Assembly: GCF_039530285.1 (NCBI RefSeq)
Contig: NZ_BAAAOK010000006.1
Coordinates: 310,001-374,000 of the forward strand
Source of the DNA: Actinomadura_C alba
Lineage (GTDB): Bacteria; Actinomycetota; Actinomycetes; Streptosporangiales; Streptosporangiaceae
Direction: 5' to 3'
Length of the DNA stretch: 64,000 bases
Every line of letters starts with the position of its first letter. Positions within the stretch are counted from its first letter, which is position 1. The notes beneath the pieces were generated by a model. That model was not told where the DNA came from. It ran no database searches and saw only the letters and a list, made by a program, of their open reading frames with translations. This document shows positions 22,940-30,647 of the stretch, piece after piece. The position numbers were made by a program, and so were the translations under genes.

Positions 22940-24811
22940 ATGTCAGATCAACTCGAGCCTGAAGTGCTCCTGCGCGAGATCAGCGGCCTCGAGGATCGCC
23001 TGGGCGAGCTCCGGCAGGCCGCCGCCATGCCCGAGCCCGATCTGCGCACCACGCTCGACGCCGCGCTCGTCGAGCTCGATCTGGCCATGTCCGCTCTGCG
23101 TACGTTCGGCGCGGGTCACGCCTCGACCGGCAGCAGGGCCACGGCGGCGGAGTCCGAGCGGCGGGTCCTGCGCACCGTGTTCCAGGACGCACCGGTGCCG
23201 CTGTTCCTCATGGACCGCGACGGCGGTGTACGCCGGGTGAACCACCAGGCCGCCGTGCTCCTGGACACATCGGCCGGTTACGTCGCCGGCAAGCCGTTCA
23301 CCGTCTTCTGCGACCTGGCCACCCGGGCCGCCCTCCGCTCACAGCTCGCCGCCGTCGTCCGCACCGGAGAGCGCCGCCAGACCACCGTGGGCTTCCTGAG
23401 CAAGCAGAGGCCGGTGAAGGCCGTCGTGACGCTCGCCCGGGCCTGGATCCGGGGCGAGCCCGAACCGCTCGTCGTGGCCGCCGTCACGCCGGTCAGCGGC
23501 CGGCTGCCGGATCCGAAGCCCTCCGAGGAGCTCACGGCCGGCGACGAGGCCGCCGCCGCCGTCGTTCACCGCATGGACGTGCTGGCCAGCGCTAGCGAGC
23601 TGCTGCTGACCGAGCCGGTCTTCAACGAGGCGGTGGCGATCCGCCGCTGTGCCCGGCTGCTCATCGCCGAGCTCGCCGACTGGGTGATCGTGGATCTGGC
23701 GGGCGACACCGCGCTCCGCCGCCAGCTGGTCTTCGGCCCGGACGACGACCGCTGCGACGAGATCATCCAGTCGCTCGAGGCGGTCGATCCGCAGCCCGGC
23801 ACCTTGCCGTACACGGTGCACAGCACCCGTCAGACGGCGGTGCACGCGCACGTCGAGGACTTGGACATGCTCGGCACGGCGGCGGACGGCACCTCCGTGT
23901 GCGCGATGATGGGCGCGACCTCGGTCCTGAGCGTGCCCATCGACGACGGCGAGAAGAGCATCGGGGCCATCACGCTGACCTGCGGCGGCGAGAACGGCCC
24001 GTTCGACCTGCTCGACCTGGGCGTGGTGCAGCGACTCGCCCGCCATCTCGCACTGGTGATCCGTGCCGCGCGCCTTTACCGCCGCCGCGCCGCCGTCGCC
24101 GACACACTTCAGGCCGGCCTGCTCCCCCGCCGCATGCCCACGGTCCCGGGGATCGACCTGGCCGCCCGCTATCTCGGCGCCACCAACGGCGAAGAGGTCG
24201 GCGGGGACTTCTATGACGTCTTCGAGACCCCCGGCGGCTGGAGCTTCGTGCTCGGGGACGTGTGCGGCAAGGGCGAAGACGCGGCGGCCGTCACCGCGAC
24301 CGCTCGGAACGGCATCCGGCTGCTCTCCCGATTCCATCAGGACCCGGTCGAAGTGCTGACCATGGTCAACGAGGCCCTGCTCAACGAGGAGCGGTTCGTC
24401 ACCGCCGTGCTCGTCGGCCTGAGCACCGACGGGGGCCGGAAGGCGACCATCAGCACGGCGGGCCATCCCCCGCCCATCTTGGTCCGCCCTGACGGCGTCG
24501 TGCGCATCGCGAGCTGCGGGGGTGTGCCGCTCGGCGTCTTCGACGACTTCAGCCCCGGCCACGAGTCGATCGAACTGTCCGAGGGCGACACGCTCCTGCT
24601 CCACTCCGACGGAGTGCTCGACACGGTCGACGTGCACGGTGAGCGGTTCGGCCAGGAGCGGCTGATCGAGGTGCTCGCCACCAACAGCGTCAAACCGGCG
24701 AGCGACATGCTGCTGGCCGTGGAGAGGGCCCTCATGGACTTCTGCGACGGCGATCTGCACGACGACCTCTCGGTGCTCGCGTTCCGCCTGCTCCCGCAGA
24801 CGCCTCAGTGA
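22940..24811 (+). CDS. PAS-GAF-PP2C (SpoIIE-type) protein phosphatase
   Basis: A 623-residue sensor phosphatase. Residues 1-60 are a predicted coiled coil (LLREISGLEDRLGELRQAA). A PAS domain (75-185; VFQDAPVPLFLMDRDGGVRRV), a GAF domain (about 210-375; SVLSVPIDDGEKSIGAI) and a SpoIIE/PP2C domain (about 395-620) follow. The phosphatase motifs EEVGGDFYDVF, FVLGDVCGKGEDAA, TAGHPPPILV and LLLHSDGVLDTVD retain the metal-binding Asp residues. The likely substrate is a phosphorylated anti-anti-sigma factor. An AGAGGA site precedes the ATG. Confidence 0.93.
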   Translation: MSDQLEPEVLLREISGLEDRLGELRQAAAMPEPDLRTTLDAALVELDLAMSALRTFGAGHASTGSRATAAESERRVLRTVFQDAPVPLFLMDRDGGVRRVNHQAAVLLDTSAGYVAGKPFTVFCDLATRAALRSQLAAVVRTGERRQTTVGFLSKQRPVKAVVTLARAWIRGEPEPLVVAAVTPVSGRLPDPKPSEELTAGDEAAAAVVHRMDVLASASELLLTEPVFNEAVAIRRCARLLIAELADWVIVDLAGDTALRRQLVFGPDDDRCDEIIQSLEAVDPQPGTLPYTVHSTRQTAVHAHVEDLDMLGTAADGTSVCAMMGATSVLSVPIDDGEKSIGAITLTCGGENGPFDLLDLGVVQRLARHLALVIRAARLYRRRAAVADTLQAGLLPRRMPTVPGIDLAARYLGATNGEEVGGDFYDVFETPGGWSFVLGDVCGKGEDAAAVTATARNGIRLLSRFHQDPVEVLTMVNEALLNEERFVTAVLVGLSTDGGRKATISTAGHPPPILVRPDGVVRIASCGGVPLGVFDDFSPGHESIELSEGDTLLLHSDGVLDTVDVHGERFGQERLIEVLATNSVKPASDMLLAVERALMDFCDGDLHDDLSVLAFRLLPQTPQ

Positions 24812-24823
24812 GAATCGCAGGCA

Positions 24824-24994
24824 GGCAACCTATTTTGCGGATTGAGGTTTGGCGGGCGCCACTTCCGGCAAAATGACTGGCATAGGTGCCTAAGAAGCAG
24901 GCACAACCCCATGGGACACGTGTGTGTCCGGTGAAGATCCTGGGAGTTGTGCATGCGAGGCATCGACGCGATCTCTAGCGGCCGGGTGGCCGCT
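24824..24994 (+). promoter_or_regulatory. Structured leader RNA upstream of the glycosyltransferase
   Basis: The 329-base gap before the glycosyltransferase contains several nested inverted repeats. A long imperfect stem pairs GGCAACCTATTTTGC (24824-24838) with GCAAAA (24868) and ATAGGTGCC (24882-24890). A second stem pairs GCACAAC (24901-24907) with GTTGTGC (24946-24952) around an inner GGACAC-GTGT-GTGTCC hairpin. A third is AGCGGCC-GGGT-GGCCGCT (24977-24994), and a CAGC-TTCG-GCTG tetraloop hairpin lies at 25049-25060. I cannot match it to a named riboswitch. Confidence 0.5.
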
Positions 24995-25144
24995 GATCAC
25001 TGCGCGCGGGTCGCGCCTCAAAACAGCCGCTCAAAATCGCCGGTCTCACAGCTTCGGCTGCTGAGGTCGGCCGCTGTCGCATACCCCAGGCACTGCCGTC
25101 GGGCGCCACAGTCCATTGACTCTTCGCGAGGTTACCCCCAATGA
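24953..25144 (+). CDS. Candidate upstream ORF (63 codons) coupled to the glycosyltransferase
   Basis: An ATG at 24953 has a TGGGAG ribosome site 7 bases upstream, and the reading frame stays open for 63 codons. It stops at TGA 25142-25144, overlapping the glycosyltransferase ATG (ATGA). The predicted peptide (MRGIDAISSGRVAADHCARV...) matches nothing I know, and its third-position GC is lower than in neighbouring genes. Translation of this frame may matter more than the product. The GGGAG site would be hidden in the GCACAAC/GTTGTGC stem, suggesting regulated translation. It may equally be non-coding. Confidence 0.35.
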   Translation: MRGIDAISSGRVAADHCARVAPQNSRSKSPVSQLRLLRSAAVAYPRHCRRAPQSIDSSRGYPQ

Positions 25145-26349
25145 AGATTGCCATGATCTCCTTGTTCGCCAACCCGCTCGCCGCCGGCGGGTCCGGGCAC
25201 AGCGTCCATGTCGCCGAGCTCGCACGCGAGCTGGGCCGTGAGGGTCACCACGTCACGATCTACATCCGCCGCGAGGACTCCGGGGCCAGGGACAAGGTCC
25301 GGCTCGGTCCGGGTGTGACGGTCGAGCACATCATCGCCGGCCCGACGCGGCCGCTGCGCGCCGACGAGGTCCTAGCCAACGTCTCCGAATTCGGGCGGCA
25401 TCTGGCCCGACGGTGGGAGGACACGCCGCCCGACGTCGCCCACGCGTTCTTCTGGACCAGCGGCCTCGCCGCCCTCGCCGGGGCGAAGGACCTGGACATC
25501 CCGGTGGTGCAGACTTACCACACGCTCGGGCTGGAGCAGCCGCGGCCGTCGGCCGCCGACCACGCCGGCCACGTGCAGCGCATCCGGCTGGAGAAGGCGA
25601 TCGGCCTCACCGCGGACGCGGTGATCCCGACGTGCGGCGACGAGGCGGACCAGCTCCTGCGCATGTCGGTGCCGCGGCCCCGTATCGAGGTCGTGCCGAC
25701 CGGTGTCGACATCGAACAGTTCACCCCGCAGGGCCCCGCGTACCCGCGTGGTGAGAAGCGGCGGCTGCTCGTGCTGTCCGACCTCGGCGAGCGCGAGGAC
25801 GTCCGTACCGCCATCCAGGCCCTCTCCCGCATCCCGGACGCCGAACTCGTGATCGCCGGCGGCCCGCCCCGTGAGGAATTCGAGACCGACGAGGCGGTGC
25901 ACCGGCTCAAGGTGATCGCCAAGGAGGCCGGGGTCGCGGACCGGGTCACCTTCCTCGGCCAGGTTGAGCACAAGAATGTGCCGCGACTTCTTCGCTCGGC
26001 CGACCTGCTGCTCACCCTGTCGTGGGGCAAGACCTTCGGCATGGCGCCGCTCGAGGCGATGGCCTGCGGTGTGCCGGTCGTGGCGACCGATGTGGGCGGC
26101 AACTCCGACACCATCATCGAGAACGTGACCGGTCTTCACGTCCCGGCGCGCCGGCCGGGCGAGGTGGCCAAGCTGGTCCGGTCACTGCTCTCCGACCCCA
26201 CCCAGCTCAACGCCCTCGGCATCGCGGCGGCCGACCGCGCGCGCTCCCGCTACTCCTGGCCGCGCGTGGCCGGCGAGACGGCGAAGGTCTACCAGAAGGT
26301 GATCGAGCGCCGGCGGCTGCACGACCCGGTCGCCAAAGTGCAGGGCTGA
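25141..26349 (+). CDS. GT4-family glycosyltransferase
   Basis: A 402-residue GT-B-fold retaining glycosyltransferase. The N-terminal half (MKIAMISLFANPLAAGGSGHSVHVAELARELG) is the acceptor domain with the usual Gly-rich loop. The C-terminal half binds the nucleotide sugar (VVPTGVDIEQFTPQ; VTFLGQVEHKNVPRLLRSADLLLTLS; GMAPLEAMACGVPVVATDVGG). The first Glu of the EX7E motif appears replaced by Lys (K before TFGMAPLE), which could alter activity. The product probably acts at the cytoplasmic membrane on a glycolipid or wall polymer; the substrate is not evident. It follows an unusually long structured leader and ends in a strong terminator. Confidence 0.92.
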   Translation: MKIAMISLFANPLAAGGSGHSVHVAELARELGREGHHVTIYIRREDSGARDKVRLGPGVTVEHIIAGPTRPLRADEVLANVSEFGRHLARRWEDTPPDVAHAFFWTSGLAALAGAKDLDIPVVQTYHTLGLEQPRPSAADHAGHVQRIRLEKAIGLTADAVIPTCGDEADQLLRMSVPRPRIEVVPTGVDIEQFTPQGPAYPRGEKRRLLVLSDLGEREDVRTAIQALSRIPDAELVIAGGPPREEFETDEAVHRLKVIAKEAGVADRVTFLGQVEHKNVPRLLRSADLLLTLSWGKTFGMAPLEAMACGVPVVATDVGGNSDTIIENVTGLHVPARRPGEVAKLVRSLLSDPTQLNALGIAAADRARSRYSWPRVAGETAKVYQKVIERRRLHDPVAKVQG

Positions 26350-26364
26350 CCACCGCGGCCCGCT

Positions 26365-26405
26365 GTCGCACCCGCCATCCCGGAGGATCCTGTGGCGGGT
26401 GCGAC
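26365..26405. terminator. 13-base-pair hairpin terminator between convergent genes
   Basis: GTCGCACCCGCCA and its exact complement enclose a 15-base loop, 16 bases after the glycosyltransferase stop. A second hairpin (GGCCCT-TGTTC-AGGGCC, 26434-26450) lies closer to the convergent prolyl-tRNA synthetase gene and may end that transcript. Confidence 0.8.
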
Positions 26406-26493
26406 GGCGCTTCCCGTGCAGCCCCGTCGTCCAGGCCCTTGTTCAGGGCCCGTGGTTCGGGGCCGGTCGTTCAAGCCGTGAGGGGCGGCGCGC

Positions 26494-27942
26494 TCAGTAG
26501 GCCCGGCCGAAGAGCACCCGCTTGCCGTAGGCACTGGGACGGTCGCACCTGATACACCCGCCGGACTCCTCCGGGGCCTCGAGCGGCACGCAGCGCGGCG
26601 TCGCGGCGGTGTCGGCCTTGATCTCGTCCTCGCACTCGGTGCGGCCGCAGTGGAACGCCAGGGCCCAGCCGCCACTCACCTGCTCGGCGAACGCCTCCCA
26701 GGAGTCCACGGTGCGGGTGTGCTCGTCGCGGAACGCCTCGGCCCGCCGCAGCAGGAACTCCTGGAACTCCTCCAGGATGCCCGGCAGCCGCGCCGCCGCC
26801 TGGTCGAGCCGGATGGTCTCCTTGCCCTGCCCTTCGACCGTCGGCAGCCGCCTGGCCAGCGTGGCGACCCCGGCCTCGAGGTCGCGAGGACCCAGCTCCA
26901 GCCGGATCGGCACCCCGCGCATCTCCCAGTCGTTGAACTTGAAGCCGGGCCTCAGCTGTGGGCGCTTGTCGTCGACGTGCACCCGGATGCCCGCCCGCTT
27001 GAGCTCGGCGCCCAGCTCGCGCGCCGCGGCCCCCGTACGCTCCGCCAGCTCATCACGGCCGATCGGGACGATCACCACCTGGTACGGCGCCAGCCGGGGC
27101 GGCAGTACGAGACCCTTGTCGTCGCCGTGCGTCATGATGACGCCGCCGATCATGCGGGTGCTCATGCCCCAGGACGTCGTGTGGGCGAGCGTGAGCCGGC
27201 CCTCCTCGTCCTGGTACTGGATCTCGAAGGCCTTGGCGAAGTTCGTGCCGAGGTAGTGCGACGTACCGGACTGCAGCGCCCGGCCGTCCCGCATCATGCC
27301 CTCGATCGTGTAGGTCCGCACCGCGCCCGCGAACCGCTCACCGGGGGTCTTCTCGCCCTCGACGACCGGGATCGCGGCCAGCTCGCGCGCCACGCCGGCG
27401 TAGGCGTCGAGCGCCCACATCGTCTCGCGCATGGCGTCGTCCTCGTCGACGTGGGCGGTATGGCCCTCCTGCCAGAGGAACTCGGTCGTGCGCAGGAACA
27501 TCCGCGGGCGCATCTCCCAGCGGACCACGTTGGCCCACTGGTTGAGCAGCAGCGGCAGATCGCGGTGCGACTCGATCCACTTGGCCATGTACTCGCCGAT
27601 GACCGTCTCGGAGGTCGGCCGCACGATCAGCGGCTCCTCGAGTTCCTTGCCGCCCGCCACGGTCACGACGGCGAGTTCGGGCGCGAACCCCTCGACGTGT
27701 TCGGCCTCGCGCTTAAGGTAGGACTCCGGGATGAACATGGGGAAGCAGGCGTTCTCGTGCCCGGCTTCCTTGATCCGCCCGTCCAGGTCGGCCTGGATCA
27801 GCTCCCAGATCCGGTAGCCGTACGGCCGGATGACCATCGTGCCCCGCACCGGCCCGCGATCGACGAGCTGAGCCCGCACGACGAGCTCGTTGTACCAGGC
27901 GGAGAAGTCCTCGCTCTGTGGTGTAACGCCTTCCCGACTCAC
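26494..27942 (-). CDS. proS: Prolyl-tRNA synthetase, archaeal/eukaryal type (ProS type 3)
   Basis: A 482-residue class II synthetase that charges tRNA-Pro. Motifs are clear: ENACFPMFIPESYLKREAEHVEGFAPE, PLIVRPTSETVIGEYMAKWI (motif 2 region), NQWANVVRWEMRPRMFLRTTEFLWQEGHTAH and SWGMSTRMIGGVIMTHGDDKG (motif 3). The anticodon-binding domain follows (QVVIVPIG). The C-terminal zinc-like domain (CGRTECED; GGCIRCDRPS) ends in RVLFGRAY, which is typical of the archaeal/eukaryal type. The bacterial-type INS editing domain is absent. GTG at 27942 is the start but its ribosome site is weak. Many actinobacteria use the bacterial type, so this may be a second, acquired or antibiotic-resistant copy. Confidence 0.95.
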   Translation of the reverse strand: MSREGVTPQSEDFSAWYNELVVRAQLVDRGPVRGTMVIRPYGYRIWELIQADLDGRIKEAGHENACFPMFIPESYLKREAEHVEGFAPELAVVTVAGGKELEEPLIVRPTSETVIGEYMAKWIESHRDLPLLLNQWANVVRWEMRPRMFLRTTEFLWQEGHTAHVDEDDAMRETMWALDAYAGVARELAAIPVVEGEKTPGERFAGAVRTYTIEGMMRDGRALQSGTSHYLGTNFAKAFEIQYQDEEGRLTLAHTTSWGMSTRMIGGVIMTHGDDKGLVLPPRLAPYQVVIVPIGRDELAERTGAAARELGAELKRAGIRVHVDDKRPQLRPGFKFNDWEMRGVPIRLELGPRDLEAGVATLARRLPTVEGQGKETIRLDQAAARLPGILEEFQEFLLRRAEAFRDEHTRTVDSWEAFAEQVSGGWALAFHCGRTECEDEIKADTAATPRCVPLEAPEESGGCIRCDRPSAYGKRVLFGRAY

Positions 27943-27987
27943 CCACGAGAGATTACTCGGTCGGCGCCCCTGCGGTCGCCACTCCCG

Positions 27988-28560
27988 CTATGGAGTCGGG
28001 TTGAAAGCAGCCGGATCGAGACCGGTCAGCTCGAAGTCGATCTCCACCTCGTCCGCGAGCCTGAGCGCGCCGAAGAAGGCGGAGTACGGCTTGATCCCCC
28101 ATGCGCTCTGGGCGATGGTGACGCCGCCGCGCAGCGTGTCGCCGGTCACGGCCGCTCGCACGGTGACCGGACGGGCGGCATCCATGATCGTCAAGTCGCC
28201 CTCGATCGTGAACTCCGCCGGCGTGCCCGTGACGCGGGACGACCTGAAGGTGATCTGCGGATGACGATCCGTTCGGAGGATCTTTCCGCGGATGGTGCGC
28301 TCGATCTCGGCACGGTCACCGGCGGTCAGCGGCTTGAGGCCGCCCGTCCCCTCGCGTACCTCCAGCGATCCGGCGTCGACGGTGACCGCCACGGAGGACG
28401 CGGCGGGGTCCGCCGGGAGGATCTCGGCCGTCGCCTCCCACCGCGCCGCCTCGATCGTCAGATCGTGCCCGGCGCTGCGGCCCATGCCGGTCCGGCCGGT
28501 CCTGAGCAGCAGCCGGCCCGACTCGGGCCCCATCTTGTACGTGCGCTCGCTCGCTGTCAT
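27988..28560 (-). CDS. YceI-family protein
   Basis: A 190-residue YceI-type lipocalin-like beta-barrel protein. The core pattern is visible: GHDLTIEAARWEATAEI, SVAVTVDAGSLEVREG, PQITFRSSRVTG, AEFTIEGDLTIMDAARPVTV and FELTGLDP. YceI proteins bind polyisoprenoids or similar lipids. This one lacks a signal peptide, so it is probably cytoplasmic. It lies 45 bases upstream of the proS start on the same strand and could be co-transcribed with it. Function in the cell is unknown. Confidence 0.9.
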   Translation of the reverse strand: MTASERTYKMGPESGRLLLRTGRTGMGRSAGHDLTIEAARWEATAEILPADPAASSVAVTVDAGSLEVREGTGGLKPLTAGDRAEIERTIRGKILRTDRHPQITFRSSRVTGTPAEFTIEGDLTIMDAARPVTVRAAVTGDTLRGGVTIAQSAWGIKPYSAFFGALRLADEVEIDFELTGLDPAAFNPTP

Positions 28561-28723
28561 ACCGCCGACGTTACGTCCGGCCAGGCCGCCTGCACACCGG
28601 CCGGCCGGTCATGGCGACCGACGGAGGGGCGCACCGGCCGGGCGGCGGTTCACCGGTCGCGAGCGCCCGCGCGCAGTCGTTCCGGGTCGACCGCTCGCTC
28701 CGGCACCCGCCCGACCCGCGGGC

Positions 28724-29569
28724 CTACTTGCCCGTGGCGTCGGTATAGGCCTCGATGACCGTCTGGGGGTCGCCGTCCATCCGGATCTGACCGTCGTCGA
28801 GCCAGATGACCCGGTTGCAGGTCTCTTCGATGACGTCGAGGTTGTGGGCGACCAGGAAGACCGCGCCGGCGTCCTTGCGCAGTTCCTCGATCTTGGCCTT
28901 GCTGCGGCGCTTGAACTTGGCGTCGCCGGTGGCGAGGGCCTCGTCGATGAGCAGCACGTCGTGCGTGCGCGCGGCGGCGATGGCGAAGCGGAGGCGGGCG
29001 CCCATGCCCGAGGAGTACGTGCTCATCGGGTACTGGATGAAGCCCGGCTTGAGATCGGCGAACTCGACGATCTCGTCGTACCTCTCCTTGGTCTCCTGCG
29101 GGGACAGTCCCATCGCCAGGCAGCCGAGGATGATGTTGCGCTCACCGGAGAGGTCTCTCATCAGGGCCGCGCTGACGCCCAGCATGGACGGCTGGCCATC
29201 GGTGAGGACCCCGCCCCGGTGCGGCGGGAGCAGGCCGGCGATCGCCTTGAGCAGCGTGGACTTGCCCGACCCGTTGGTCCCGATGATGCCGATCGCGTCG
29301 CCCCGGTAGGCGATGAACGAGACCCCGCGCACCGCGTGGATCTCCTTCATCTGCGGCCGGTTCTGCCGGCGGACCATCCGCATCATGGCGGTGGCGGCCG
29401 ACCCCTTGTCGCCGCCCGCACCGTAGACCCGGTAGATGATGTGCAGGCCGTCGACCACGACGATCGGGTCCCGGGTCCGGTCGATGACGACCTCGGGCTG
29501 CTCGATGTCCTGTCGCGACTTGTCCGTCCTACCCACCGGCTTCTTGGTCTTTTCCTTGACGTCAGCCAC
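28724..29569 (-). CDS. Polysaccharide/teichoic acid export ABC ATPase (TagH/Wzt-like)
   Basis: A 281-residue ABC ATPase. Walker A is IGTNGSGKSTLLKAIAG, the signature is YSSGMGARLRFAIAAARTHD and Walker B is VLLIDEALATGDAKFKRRS; the switch His is in AHNLDVIEE. The long N-terminal extension before the ATPase and the GVLTDGQPSMLGVSAALM segment are typical of TagH/Wzt exporters of teichoic acid or O-antigen-like polymers. It has no C-terminal carbohydrate-binding domain. The GTG start overlaps the end of the permease gene by 8 bases, so the two are translationally coupled. Confidence 0.93.
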   Translation of the reverse strand: MADVKEKTKKPVGRTDKSRQDIEQPEVVIDRTRDPIVVVDGLHIIYRVYGAGGDKGSAATAMMRMVRRQNRPQMKEIHAVRGVSFIAYRGDAIGIIGTNGSGKSTLLKAIAGLLPPHRGGVLTDGQPSMLGVSAALMRDLSGERNIILGCLAMGLSPQETKERYDEIVEFADLKPGFIQYPMSTYSSGMGARLRFAIAAARTHDVLLIDEALATGDAKFKRRSKAKIEELRKDAGAVFLVAHNLDVIEETCNRVIWLDDGQIRMDGDPQTVIEAYTDATGK

Positions 29570-30536
29570 GGCCGTACCTCTCTTCGGCGCGGTAGAAGTA
29601 CCAGAACCCGCCCACGAAGGCGACCAGTGCCCAGCCCAGGCCGTAGAGCCACAGGTGGTGGTGGCCCCAGCCGAACTTGGCGAGGTCCTTCGGATAGGAC
29701 TCCAGCAGCGAGGTGCGGATCAGCTCGATGTACACCGACCCCGGGTTGGCCTCCAGGATCTTGCCCACCCAGGGATGATCCTTGAGCGAGTCCCGGTTGG
29801 CCAGGCCCGCCGTCATGAAGAAGATACCGGAGAAGTACAGCCAGGACCGGGTGACGAACGGCAGGAGTTGCTGGATGTCACGGGAGAAGGCGCCGATCCG
29901 GGCGATGATCAGACTGATCCCGATGTTGAAGAGCAGTTGCAGCATGAGCGCCGGGATCAGTAGCAACCAGGCGAAGGTGGGCATCTCACCGGTCGCCACG
30001 ACGATGACCATGAGCACGCCCATCGCGACCATCAGGTGCTGCAGCTCGACGATCACGAAGGCGAACGGCAGCGTGGCCCGCGGGAAGTGCAGTGCCCGGA
30101 TCAGCGACAGGTTGTTGCCTATCGATCTGGCGCCGGCGGTCAGGGACCGCTGGGTGAACGAGAAGACGAACACCCCGGTGATCAAGAACGCCGGGAAATT
30201 GGTGACCCCTCTGTTGGACTGGAGCAGGAGGCCGAAGATCACGTAATAGACACCCGCGTTGAGCAGGGGTGTCAGGACCTGCCACAACTGCCCGAGCCGC
30301 GACGAGGTGTACATCGACATGCTCTTGGCCGAGGCGAAGTTCCAGATGAACGATCGCCGCTGCCAGACATCGCGGATGTACCGGCTCATGGGGGGGCGGG
30401 CCGCGCTCTGCGTCAGTCCGTACCGCGCGGCGAACTCGGTCAGGGATTCGCTGCTTTTCCCGTTCGGGGAAGGGGGCTTCGCGATCGCGTCGACCGGCTC
30501 GCCACCCGGGGGGCTGAGCCGTTCCGGGTGACTCAT
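29562..30536 (-). CDS. Polysaccharide/teichoic acid export ABC permease (TagG/Wzm-like)
   Basis: A 324-residue ABC-2 type permease with a cytoplasmic N-terminal extension (about residues 1-55) and six membrane segments. The IFNFASAKSMSMYTSSRLGQLWQVLTPLL-type entry (RSFIWNFASAKSMSMYTSSR) and the ARIGAFSRDIQQLLPFVTRSWLYFSGIFF segment match Wzm/TagG permeases. With the overlapping ATPase gene it makes a complete exporter for an undecaprenyl-linked wall polymer. No polymer-synthesis genes are adjacent; the GT4 gene at 25141 is the nearest candidate. Confidence 0.93.
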   Translation of the reverse strand: MSHPERLSPPGGEPVDAIAKPPSPNGKSSESLTEFAARYGLTQSAARPPMSRYIRDVWQRRSFIWNFASAKSMSMYTSSRLGQLWQVLTPLLNAGVYYVIFGLLLQSNRGVTNFPAFLITGVFVFSFTQRSLTAGARSIGNNLSLIRALHFPRATLPFAFVIVELQHLMVAMGVLMVIVVATGEMPTFAWLLLIPALMLQLLFNIGISLIIARIGAFSRDIQQLLPFVTRSWLYFSGIFFMTAGLANRDSLKDHPWVGKILEANPGSVYIELIRTSLLESYPKDLAKFGWGHHHLWLYGLGWALVAFVGGFWYFYRAEERYGRG

Positions 30537-30647
30537 GTCGCGAAGCCTATTGCAGTTGAAGGTAGCTCAAGTACGTTCCTCCACATGTAGAGCCTGATCT
30601 GTGATCTTCGAGGCATCGTGTCCGGTTCACCGGGGATAACAGGGCTC

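Noticed and set aside
24931..24978. A 15-codon frame (GTG start) inside the glycosyltransferase leader
   Set aside because: No ribosome site upstream; it lies within the predicted stems, and the 63-codon frame has a better signal.
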